Source: Apiosordaria backusii (Eukaryota; Ascomycota; Sordariomycetes; Sordariales; Lasiosphaeriaceae). Taken from it: DNA of 64,000 bases. Both the position numbers and the translations under genes were made by a program. The notes below the pieces were generated by a model that made no database searches, was not told the DNA's origin, and saw nothing but the letters and a program-made list of their open reading frames with translations. Below, one piece after another: positions 10,566 through 21,153 of the stretch. The stretch's first letter is position 1. Every line of letters begins with the position of its first letter. Location of the stretch: assembly GCA_030549205.1 (NCBI GenBank), contig JAUKTV010000004.1, forward strand, positions 1,674,001-1,738,000, written 5' to 3'.

Positions 10566-13197
10566 ATGCGTTCCTCGGAAGAGGGTGCGCCCCAACAGGG
10601 CTCAGAGAGACGACCAACCCTTCATGTTCAGATGCCGTCCTATTCAGAAATCAGCCCAAACAGCGAAAAGCAAAACCCCAACTTGAATCCCGACTATCTG
10701 GTCCCCGACACAGCACCCTTGAGTCCTGTCGAGTCAAGAGAAGTCGCCAACAGACTCAACGATGACCTCGAACTTCTGCGTGCCGAGCGTATAGTCTCCC
10801 ATCAGCAACAGCAACACGATGCCCGTTCGAGAAATCGAAGCCACCATGATCGCCCCGATCACGTCGAGGATGCCTTCAATTCTGCTACCCCTTCTCCTGT
10901 CACCGCCATGTCCCCGGAGAAAAAGTCGACGTGGCTTACCAGACTGTGGATCTCATTGAAGAAGTTCCCTCGTGCGCTTCGTTACATTGTCTATGCCATA
11001 CCGGCCGGCATCCTCATTTTGATCCCTGTCTTCTTGGACCTGTTCGCCTATGAGGGCCAAAGCGAACCTGTGGGGGTGAGGGAGGTGTTCAACTTCTCTG
11101 GTTCGGAATCTGGCTTGAGGTGGTCTGGCTATCACTATGGGCAGGTCGAATTCTCACCTCCATCATGCCCGCAATGGTCGCCTTCATTGCCGATACGGCG
11201 GGGTCAAGCAATCATAAGAAATGGAGGGATATCGGGCGCCAAATGGAATTCCCGACTGCCCTCTTCGTGTGGATGTTGGCCGTGCTGGTATCCTATCGGC
11301 CTATTTTGGACAACCACCGCGTGATAGACGATCCCAACAATGACGGCAGCATACCTTCTGTCCCATGGATTGATGTTCTGTACAAGATCATCATAGCCTT
11401 GTTCGTTTTGGCAACGCTCAATTTCGTTGAGAAGATCTTGATCCAGTGGATCGCAGCTTCGTTCCATCTGCGTACATATTCACATCGCATTCGGGACAAT
11501 CAAATGCAGGTCAACTGCCTTGTCACTCTTTACTCATACGCCAAGACCCGTCTGGAAGCTCAGGACCCCGTTTGGGACCCAAACAGTGAGAGAAACAACT
11601 CATCTGGAAGCCGAACACCGATGAAGGCCATTCATTCCAATGCCCGCCAAGCATGGAGCAAGGTCGGCAATGCTGCCAGTCGGATGGCCGGTGACTTTAC
11701 TGGACGAAAGGTTACCAAGAACAACCATAAAAAAGTTGTGCTAGAGTTACTCCGAGAGACAGCATCCAGCTATACGCTAGCCCGTGTCTTTTACCGAACT
11801 TTTGTTCGTCCGGACCAGAACACCATCACGGTAGATGATCTTCTACCGGCATTCCAATCCCCCGAGGAGGCTGAGTTGTGTTTTGGCGTATTCGATAAGG
11901 ACCTCAATAATGACATCTCTATGGAGGAGCTCGAGATGGTTTGCAATGAAATCCACCTTGAAAAGAAGGCGATTGCCGCCTCACTCAAGGACTTGGACTC
12001 CGTCATCAAGAAGCTGGATGATGTGTTCATGTTCATCATTGCTGTTATTGTCATCATTGTGTTCATCAGCATCATATCCAACTCAGCCGCTGCGGCCCTT
12101 ACTTCGACCGGCACGGTTATCCTGGGCTTGTCATGGCTTCTTCAAGCTACTGCTCAAGAATTCCTCCAGGTATGTTTCAACTATAACTTTTCCTTGCTTA
12201 AAATGTCGTAAATTCTGACGGCTTCTAGTCCATCATTTTCGTCTTTGTCAAGCATCCATTTGATGTCGGTGATCGTGTCACCATTTACGGCAACACAGGG
12301 TCCATGATGAGAGGCGATGACTACTACGTCATCGAGATCTCGCTTTTATATACCGAGTTCAAGAAGATGGAAGGTCACGTCGTGCAAGCGCCTAACTCGC
12401 TGCTCAATACCCTTTTTATCTTGAACCAGCGCCGCAGTCAGGGACTAGCCGATCCAATCAACCTTAAGCTTCGGTTCGGGACAACAGAAGCCCAAATTGA
12501 GGAGCTCAAGTCCAGAATGCTCGAATTCTGCCTTGAGAACAAACGCGACTACGCCCCGCGTATCATCTCCGAAGTCCAAACCATCGACGAGGTCGCCTCC
12601 ATCACAATGAACATCATCTTCTTCCACAAGAGCAACTACCAAAACGAGCTCCTCCGTCTCAACCGCCACAACCGGTTTGCCGTCGAGCTTATGAGGCAAA
12701 TGTACGACATGGGTCTCGAGACGCCTCGTATGGTTGCTCCCGGTGGTGGCAGAGACATACCGATGTACTGGGCTTCGATTCCGCCTCCTGGGTATTCTCA
12801 GCGAGACAATGGTCCTAGCAACACCCCCGGGGCTGCCGAACCGGTCGCTGCTACTCCTCTTGCTAGTCCGAGTGCAGCGCGGAGGAGAGCCAACAGTCGT
12901 GCAGCCGTTGTGGATGCAGGGATGGACTTCCAGGATGTTTACCACAGCCGCAAGAGGGATAACAGCGTGACGAGGCTGGCGTCGATCAGTCAGTCGCCAC
13001 GGGAGGAGGATGAGGATGCTGCTGCTGCGGCAGAGGTGAGTATTGATCAGCATCTGGAAAAGGTGCCGAGTAAGGATAGTGCTTCGACCAGGAGGGGGAA
13101 GTTGTGGCCTATGAGGTCGGTTAGTAGGGCGGGGAGCGCGCAGCATCAGCATCGGTATCAGGGGAGTGGGGGGAGTGGGCCAGGGGGTGTTGTTTAG
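10566..13197 (+). CDS. MscS-family mechanosensitive ion channel with EF-hand (Msy1/Msy2-like), apparent 1-base frameshift
   Basis: Fungal MscS channels of the Msy type sit in ER or cortical membranes and adjust Ca2+ after hypo-osmotic shock. About 160 polar N-terminal residues are followed by membrane spans (AIPAGILILIPVFLDLFAY; later VQLLWFGIWLEVVWLSLW and WIDVLYKIIIALFVLATL). A complete EF-hand loop, DKDLNNDISMEE, lies at 11894-11929. The last helices and MscS beta domain follow (VILGLSWLLQATAQEFLQ, VKHPFDVGDRVTIYG). A clean intron runs 12170-12228 (GTATGT to CTAG, phase 0). Near 11072-11083 the frame must change: adding one base to the G5 run at 11072-11076 gives PVGGEGG and then the conserved VQLLWF stretch in frame. 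With that base the protein is 857 residues. The start ATG at 10566 has A at -3. Confidence 0.88.
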
Positions 13198-14245
13198 GGG
13201 AGTTAACGGATCAGAGGGTTTTGGGGGCGTGTTGAAGGACAAAGTTTGGGAGGCTGCCTGGCAAGATCTGACGCTCATTTATTCGCATTTACACGCTTTT
13301 GACATATACTGGGCTTGTGGGCAAACAAGCATATTTTGGGTTTTATTTAGATACCTACAACAGATTTTAAAATCTTTTTCCATCTATTGCAGAGAACACG
13401 ATTCGCTTTTCTTGTGTTGTGAGAGAGCTGAGGGTCATGGGCTGCCCCTTTTTTCTGCGGTTGCACACCAACCCTGATGGCACTTTAGGGTTATATGTGT
13501 GTAAGTGTGCCTAGATATAGAAGTCAACCCTCGAAGGCATCAACCAGCAGCGAAATGGACAGATTGGTCTGTATGTGCTCAAGGGTTGTGTATCCAATGT
13601 GAGCCCGTAACATGTTCTTGTCTTTGGACGATACCGTTATACTGTCTTGGTGCGGTGTGACTTTTGTTCGTTTTGGTGAGGGCAAGGCTGGGTGGTTTGT
13701 TACTAGCTTGGCCTGTGATGCCCAGTCCTGTGTTCTGGAAGAGGTGTGGGTTTGAGTCGATACATTATTCACATTTGTGCATTTCACAGCTTTTTGCGGT
13801 AAGTTGGGGTTGGGGGGGTTGTGCCTTGGTTTTGTGTCAAGTGTTGTGGGTTTATTCGTGGTTGATGTTACGTCTTGGTGTTGATGTGCTAGGATGATGG
13901 TTACCCACGTGTGTCTTTTTTTTCTGTAAATAGATCAAGATGGCTGTGTTGAGAGGTTTGGTGAAACGCCACTGTATTATTGTTTACATCATGAAGAGTG
14001 TCTGGGTGTTTAGGCTTGAGTACCTTAGATAAGTAAGTATAATCGGAGGGCGCTCGAGACTTGGAGTACCTACTGCACGAAATCTGAGAGCCTTGTATGT
14101 GTTTGGTATGTACTTGGGTTTCTCGGATGACGTGGGTAAAAAGGTAGGTATTTGAGGTGTGATGATGTTCCCCCTTGAACACAGGAGGTAGTGCACCGTT
14201 ATTTAAGAGTTGAAAATGCGGGTGCTAGGTACCTCAACTTGTCTA
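13198..14245. other. intergenic, T-rich, no gene seen
   Basis: Downstream of the channel gene the plus strand is T/G-rich. It contains no open frame with recognisable features and probably holds the channel's 3' UTR. Confidence 0.55.
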
Positions 14246-14545
14246 CGATGGAAGCCATGTACTCCGCTGGCAACTTGGCTGCCGACTATTGTAGTTTTCA
14301 TTCTGATATTCAAAGGGTAAGGTCTCGACCAAAGACATCAACAATGGCCTAGACTTACTGAGCGACCAAACCCGGTAGGAAACCTCAAGGCTCTTGTATA
14401 CCGGCTCCCCCGCGGAGTGAATTTTCAACTTGCCGGAGAAGGCTTTACATAACATGTCTCAGACCACAGACGAGGCGGGGGCCATAGCTGGTGGCGCCGC
14501 CACTAGGTAGTGTCATCAACAGACGGAACTCGGTGTAAACGCCGA
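14246..14545 (+). pseudogene. truncated 3' end of a second copy of the neighbouring multi-span membrane protein
   Basis: The translation LATWLPTIVVFILIFKG matches LTTWLPSVLDFVLVFRG of the gene at 15151-16662. A GT-AG intron (14317-14378, GTAAGG to GGTAG) occupies the same place as that gene's last intron. The next exon reads NLKALVYRLLPRGVNFQLA against NLKALVCRLLPFGVSVRLA. Even the last bases resemble each other (a GGAACTCGGT-like stretch just before the stop in both). The splice would leave the frame one base off, and nothing upstream of about 14246 matches the rest of the gene. I read this as a decayed, 5'-truncated tandem duplicate. Confidence 0.75.
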
Positions 14546-15150
14546 TTATCAAGACCTGGCGTCTACCAGTTCAAACAGTATTAGCGATGATGGGAACTTC
14601 CTGCAGGTGATGAAACCGCCATCGGAAGAGGATGAATGGCGAACGCCATGAAACTGTATCAAGCCATGAGCTGAGCTCTTTCTCAAATTCAGATAATTTA
14701 TACTGTGCATGCCTACCTCCTGAAGGCGCTTAGGGCGATATCTTCGTCTTTATTCCATCTCTGCCTTTGGATAGCCTCGGGATTCACTGGGAGTCGCCTT
14801 GTAGCCAGCCTTGGTTTCATATTTCTCGCAGCGCTTACTCACGCAACTGTGTCTGAGACATCATTTCAGATGGCCAATCACTGAATTTGGTCCTTCCAGA
14901 TGGCGCCGATAGTGGTTTACCAAGATGAGGCTCGACCCACGGATGCATTGTTGGTGAGCTCAGCTGGTTAGCCACAGCATGCTTTTCAGCTGGCTCTTTT
15001 CTTGTTGTGTATAGGTACCAAAAGCGATATGAACTCATCCAATGCCCACTCCACAATGCTGGTGTATAGCGTTATTCAAGAACTTCTATTTCTGAAACCT
15101 TCTCTTCTCGGAGACAGACTCCCACTCAATGATGAGCAACAAGCAAGAAT
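14546..15150. other. intergenic between the two paralogous copies
   Basis: About 600 bases with no convincing coding sequence. It should hold the promoter of the gene starting at 15151. Confidence 0.5.
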
Positions 15151-16662
15151 ATGACCGACCCATTGAACTCCAGCATCCTTACCAATTGGACGCTTGCCGA
15201 CATCGACTTTATCGCCGACTGCAAAAGCGCGGCCAAATTTGCTGCGCCTTTCATCATATACTGGAATAGGTAGAGACTACTGGTCCGACACCAAGTCAGA
15301 ATTCGCCACATCCGACAAGTTTCCCTACGGAGCTTTCATTAACGCCGTACGCTCTGTGGCGCCGCATCCATTCCTCAACCTATCTATGTCCACAATTATT
15401 GGCTGGGCGGATGGCTTGAACAGCAGTAGTCTTGAAACCTATCAAGCATTGGGGACTACCACGTATAGGTGTTGGAATGAGTTTTGTCACAGTCAGCCTT
15501 GGGAGGGTAATCCTGATCTGGCTGGAATAGGGGTACGTGACACTCTACCTACTCAAGCACTTGCTAAAGACTGCTGATACATTGAAGCGGACCTGGGCAT
15601 ATTAGGTCTTCATTACATACGTCATTCAAGTATTTCTCACCACGATCTTCATCGGAACTCTGGGGTCCATCTGTGTGTTTGGATCTGGCTCCAACATTCG
15701 TGCCAGACTGCCAGGAGTAATACAGTCGTTTCTTGAGAATAATCGTGCCTGGTCCCTGACAAGGCTCCCAGGAAAAGTTCGCACTGGCCTTCAGGCAAGT
15801 CTTGCTTTATACTGGGACTCTGCGTTACTATTCAGCTTTGCCATCCCCATCTCGGCTATCATTTCAGACCGCAACCAGCCCTCAGCCTATAACCGGCGCA
15901 TTGCACTGACGTCTAACGGCTTGACATTTTCATCTATTGTCGTCACCTGGCCATTATATCGCCCGAACTGCCGGCAGGCTAAAGCCCGATGGTGTCTGCT
16001 GTTTGTCTTGACTGCAGTGCAAGTCGCTTTTAGCTGCTTACTCGCCTACCCGGATCCAAAGACCACGCGGCTCACGCCGTTCGAGACGATCTGCCTGAGT
16101 ATGAACTGGCCTGAAGTGCACCGGTCTCGTCAAGCGGCGAATATTATGCGCATCATTCTCTCGACTTTCCTCCTGGGGTCCTGGTCTTTCGCAGTCTGGC
16201 GCGGACTTTCTTTGTCAGGAAGTGAACTACGCCAAGCTTGGGGGTTTCTACTTAACATAGGCATGTACATTGCATTCTATTTCATGATGTACTTTTGTCT
16301 TGCGGACTACATCATAACTCGCAACGAAGTCTCTCTTAGGGCCGGAGAGTCCTTTGCGGAAAATAAATGGGGATTCGGGCAGGTTATGGCGTTAACCACT
16401 TGGCTCCCATCAGTATTAGACTTTGTTCTAGTCTTCAGAGGTAAAATTCTCACCTACCAAAAAGTCGGGCGCACACTGGCTTATGCTCACCGAGTGGCTT
16501 TTTCCAGGAAACCTCAAGGCTCTCGTGTGCCGACTCCTCCCTTTTGGGGTGAGTGTCCGGCTTGCTACAAAGAAAGATGATACTATCGAGTCTACGACAG
16601 AATTGGGAGAAATGGCGACGGACAGCGGCGGTGGTCCCTTACAGCGGAGGAACTCGGTATAA
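15151..16662 (+). CDS. multi-span membrane protein of unknown function, apparent frameshift near 15268
   Basis: Exons are 15151-15532, 15606-16440 and 16508-16662. The introns begin GTACGT and GTAAAA, end TTAG and CCAG, and agree in phase. The protein has about 456 residues if one base near 15268 is dropped (the frame reads IIYWN, then GRDYWSDTKSEF in the next frame). About seven hydrophobic spans are visible, for example VIQVFLTTIFIGTLGSICVF, LLFVLTAVQVAFSCLLAY, IILSTFLLGSWSFAVW and IGMYIAFYFMMYFCLADYI. A short polar C-terminal tail follows. I do not recognise the family; transporter-specific motifs are absent. A decayed copy of its 3' end lies about 0.6 kb upstream, so the locus has duplicated. 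The start is the first ATG of the open frame. Confidence 0.72.
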
Positions 16663-16858
16663 CTTTGTATCAAGGCATTCATCGAGTCTGGAGAAACCAA
16701 AAAGAACGTTCCTGGTAGGGTTTGATAATGGCACCGAAGTCGGTTAGTTGTGGCTATTTTGGCGCATTTTCTATCTACCTGTCAAAGCAAAAAATAGAGC
16801 CTAGATTCGTACCTAGGTAGCAACAGAGGTGGGGCGGAGGAGGGTCCTGCCCACGTAT

Positions 16859-17917
16859 TTAAAATCCGACCCTGTGTTCAAATTCTTCTTCAATATCTTC
16901 CTCGATGAATACCTTAACTACCTGTTTGCCAAGGCATGTGAGGAAAGTTGTTTGCTCCATCTCCAGGGCTACCTGAGCCCACGACTGAGTTTGTGGTGCA
17001 TCTCGTGGGTTTTGGAATCAAAATCTAACGTCCACTATGATTGTGAAAAAAGGGAAAGATGAGTTAGTAGGGGCCTGACGTTTAGCAAACCAAGAGAGCT
17101 TGAAGCATAAGGTAGGTACCTTATAACAACAAACAGACACTAGGCCGTGAAAGGACGGACAAACAGAGTCAAATAAATAGATTGGTTCGTTGCCTGAGCT
17201 GGGATGCGCCTGATTCTCTGGCCTGATATCCTGGTAAAAACTTTTCCGGTACTCGTTTACTACTTCCACCAAAAAGTGACGGATCGTGAAGTGAACATTA
17301 TAGTCAAAGGTATCGCTAATAAAATGCCATTATTCGTTAGAATCGCGCTCTTAAAACTGTTACAATGTGAAAGACTCACTGGTTTGACTCTCTGATGTCT
17401 GCTGGGGTGATATTGTACATGATTCTGTTGGCCTCGCGGTGGAAGCGGCGGACTTCGTGGTCGATGGCGTTATTAAACTTCCGGCCAGCTTCTTCCAAGG
17501 TCATGACGGGTGTATTTGACGGTTTGATGCTCGCCAAATCCGCTTTCATTGCATTAGTTGCTTCATAAGAGAGATATCATCCACGGTGATCTCAGGCAAG
17601 TCGCCACGTTGTATCTGTGGCTCGACACTTGCGAAACGCTCATGGAATTCTCGGAGAAACATCGCTGATTGACGGTCGTCCCAAGATATGAACACGCGGC
17701 TCAGAAATCTCTTTATGGCGGTAACATGGTGGTATTTCCTGCCATAATCGAAAAAGTAGTGTCGAGGAATGCGACAACGGGTTAAAACTGAAATGCCGTC
17801 GTCCAAATCGGAGTCCATATCTGCCCAACCAGAATTATCTGTCATAACAAAGCACTGTGAGTTCAAGGCTCTTTCATTTTATTGGGGAAAAGTCTTACTG
17901 GGGCCCGTCTTGGGCAT
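16859..17917 (-). CDS. intron-rich gene of unknown family (ends unresolved)
   Basis: This was assembled by splicing. The exon 17917-17899 (MPKTGP) is followed by an intron at 17898-17839 (GTAAGA to ACAG). The main exon 17838-17380 reads NNSGWADMDSDLDDGISVL through AGRKFNNAIDHEVRRFHREA. Next is an intron at 17379-17316 (GTGAGT, branch CTAAC, TTAG), then an exon from 17315 reading DTFDYNVHFTIRHFLVEVV and NEYRKSFYQDIRPENQ. A further intron with branch CTACTAAC and acceptor CATAG near 17031 is likely. A last open stretch ends at 16859-16861 (ALEMEQTTFLTCLGKQ to FEHRVGF). One base is missing near 17560-17563 to keep the main exon in frame. Upstream of the ATG the frame stays open to 17998 (LFDICLTDSLSCQF), so more 5' exons are possible. 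The protein is charged and looks soluble; I do not recognise it. It converges on the membrane-protein gene, with stops 0.2 kb apart. Confidence 0.6.
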
Positions 17918-17998
17918 TTGGATAGGTACCAGGGCCGCAGATTTGGAATCGATGTGGAATTGACAAGAAAGGCTGTCTGTCAAGCAGATGTCGAAAAG

Positions 17999-20900
17999 CT
18001 GACGTTGTCACTGCACAAACTTTGGGCTGGTGTCAGGTCGAAAAAAAAATTGAGGAAGGCATTTTATATGAAAAGTTGAATGAAGTATGGTTTTGGAAGG
18101 AAAGGAAAGTTTGATAGGTACCTAGAAAAGACTCTGCAGCAGATAAGGATGCTCTTTCCGTTTCCAAGTTCCAACTTAGAAGCCCACTGGCAAACCTTGG
18201 AGTAGGCGGTTTTCGTGAAAGTTATCATGTGGTCACTCCCTCAAAGCAAGATCTGACCCAACCACAACCGTAGCTATAGAGATCAAATATCTCTTTCTAG
18301 GTTTGCCTATATTCGCCATAGAACTTTACTTTAATTCCCTCTGCTTTTAGAAAGCGGGTAATAGTACGTGCATGCAGCATATAAACTTCTGTTCCTAGAC
18401 TTCCGAGCACATAGCACTCTGTGCATCTCGAAAATGACAACAAGGCACTGCAGATCTGGCTTTTGATATGAAGCTACTGAATATCAGATTGTGCGTGTAT
18501 TCAGGTCATAAAAGTCTGCGCTTAAACGAACAAAGAATTGCTTCTCTTTGAGCAGTTGTGAAAAGACGTTTTCAAAACAATCATCTCACAATCTGTTATT
18601 AACCTCTTTCTAGCCACTTACTCAGCTATTCACTACTCACCCACTTACCTCACTCACTCACTTCACTTACTTACCTACTTACCAACTTACCTAGTACCTA
18701 CCTACTTACTTACATCTTTAGGTACCTACCCCGTTACTTACTTACTCCACTCCCTACCTACCCTAAATCTATCATATCATAACCATAAATCTACCTATCC
18801 TCCATTTACCAACACCCCCAACTCACACTATCTTACTAGAGGAAGCTTCCTCCACACCAAAACCCATCAAAACCTCACCAACGGTTTTTAAAAAAAAAGC
18901 ACCTCACACATCTGGCCGCATATGCACCCTCCGCCACCACCGCCAGCCCTTCTTTCTCGATGCCCCCTCCTCAAATAGATACCTAAGGTAGGTACCTACC
19001 TGTCAAGACTCTCTGCATCGCCTGCTCGTTCAAGCCCTATCATAGCCGCGCGCGTCTACCTAGTTCCCTTCCCTCCTCCGCCCCCTTCCCCCTCCAAAGA
19101 ATCATCTCAAAACCTTACCGCCACAGTGGACCAGGTGGACCATCAGGGCACTGCGGACAGGATTGGCGGAGTTGGCGAGATTTGGCAAATGTGACCTTAA
19201 ATAGGCAGGTGCTCAACTCCTCCCACTTACCACCAGCAGTGGCGTCTCACAGTTTAAAACAGGTGGTTGTTTTTGGAATTTTTGAGTTTTTTTGAGTTTT
19301 AATTCTCACTGCATGCATTAGCCTCATGTACTACATGCAAGGGACCTACGATGGGGTGGTTGATGAGAGTGGTGGGAAAATGTGAGTAGCATCTGAGTGA
19401 GATGGATGTTGGAACTTGGCGCATGCATGGAATTATGCATAGAAGCCTGATAGAAGGGTGGAAGGAATACATACACTAAGGTGCTGATGAGGAAAGGAAA
19501 AAGAGGTGAGATTGGATGGATGGCATGGAATTAGGTCATCATCATCATCCCTCACATCCCGCCCCGTGTGTGTGTGTGTGGCCCGCCTGCGTGGTCTTTT
19601 CCGTTGGCCTTGCGGCCAGGCGCGGGCGGTAATGTTTGTTTGTGGCACAGGCGACAGAGGGAGGGGGGGAGGTTTCGTTTTGAAATCGTCACCGCTTTTC
19701 ATCATGAGTGAAAAGAGAGAAGTCACGCTCATGTTCATCTCTCATTCTTACCATCAAGGTAGTATTATATGTTTCCCTGCAGGCGGAGCCATTCAAACTC
19801 CATTGGCTGAAATTTAAATCATGATGACTCCCAGTTGGTCGAATCGCACTCACAAATTCCTGGGATTTTCTTAGCACTTCCTTCCTCCCATCTCACGAAT
19901 CATGAATCTTGAATTGCCTTGCTGCACGCAAGCGCTGTCTCTGTCTTAACTCCTATGTGTTCATGTATGTACACTGAATTCCAAGCGCGCCTTCGTACTC
20001 GCATGCACCACCCCTCCCTCCCCTCAATCCTACAGCGGTTACCTACAGCACCAAACCCATCATCGCACCATTCAAACTCACTGGTCCACCCATTCCTTCC
20101 TTTCTGTAGGTACATACATCCGAGTCCTGCGTGTCTAATGGAACGGTAGTCATGTACCAAATGTGCCAACAGGCGCTATTGACAAGGCCACCAATAAATC
20201 AGACACTCATGACCGACCGAACCAACAATCCTTCTCCCTTGCCCGGTCTGGTCCCACTCATGTGACCCTTCCTCCCGCCAATCCATGAATCTGATCCTTC
20301 GAAAACGGCCCATCGAACATTCCTTCAAAAGAACTTCTTGGCGTTTTCTAGAAAACGTATTCCCGCCTCACACACGTTTTCGTTTGTTCCATTCACACCC
20401 CCCTTGCCTCTCCCCATGAACAGCGCCTCTCCCTTACCTCAACCTCCGCCCATGCCTCCGCCCTTGTGCCGTATAACTTACCCGACGCCGGTAATGCCGA
20501 AATGGTGCCTCATCCGAAAGAGAGCGAGAACAAGCCAAAGAAGTCAACTATCATCAATACGATAGTCATCCCAGAGACAGCAAATGACGAATATGGAGCA
20601 AAGGTTATATGTTCAAAATATTGGTTAGATGATTAACCATCCAACTCATTCGTTTGTATTGAAATTGTTTCCTTTCCCCCGCCCTTATCATCCCCCTTCC
20701 TTTGAGGTAAAGCACTAAATGCTTTAACTAGTTCTCCATCAAGATATGCAGCTAGGTAGGTGGAGTTTGTATGTAAACAAAAAATAAGGCAAGACACAAA
20801 AATAGGGTATAAGCTTGTGTGTGCGAGTGTGTGAAGAAGTGGAAAAATATAGACAACGAAAAGAAATAACAGAAAAAAAAAAGGATAAACAAAAAAAGGG

Positions 20901-21153
20901 TCAAAGTCTTCCTCCGACATCCATCCTTCCTGTCCGTTTTAAATTCCAACCCTGAAAAGCAAAAAACGCCAATGCAATGATAGATCGTGCATGCATGATA
21001 AGCAAAAAGAAAACAAAAACGGCCCATGCGAAAACCCGCTAGGTATACAAGTAGAAGAAAAACAAAAGCAAATAGAAGCCAAAGCAAAAGGACAACGACC
21101 ACCTCCACGAGCCATGCTTGCCAACATGGCCGTGTCATCCAGTATTACTTCCA
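17999..21153. other. intergenic, low-complexity, no supported gene
   Basis: The left third may contain further 5' exons of the unknown gene. The middle is pyrimidine-rich on the plus strand. Small frames near 19506-20565 have no recognisable content. The right end is A-rich and probably forms the 3' UTR of the zinc-cluster gene. Confidence 0.55.
18616..18730. repeat. degenerate ACTTACC / CTCACT low-complexity repeat
   Basis: Irregular copies of CACTTACC, ACTTACTT and CTACCTAC follow one another for more than 100 bases. The run ends in TAGGTACCTACC, a palindrome-like word that recurs elsewhere in the window (for example near 18989 and 29758). Confidence 0.75.

Noticed and set aside
11076..11119. 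44-nt in-phase GT-AG intron in the MscS gene
   Set aside because: It would delete a conserved-looking membrane segment and is shorter than the other introns here. A missing G in the adjacent G5 run explains the frame better.
13488..13493. TTAGGG-type telomere repeats
   Set aside because: Only isolated single copies occur in the window; no array.
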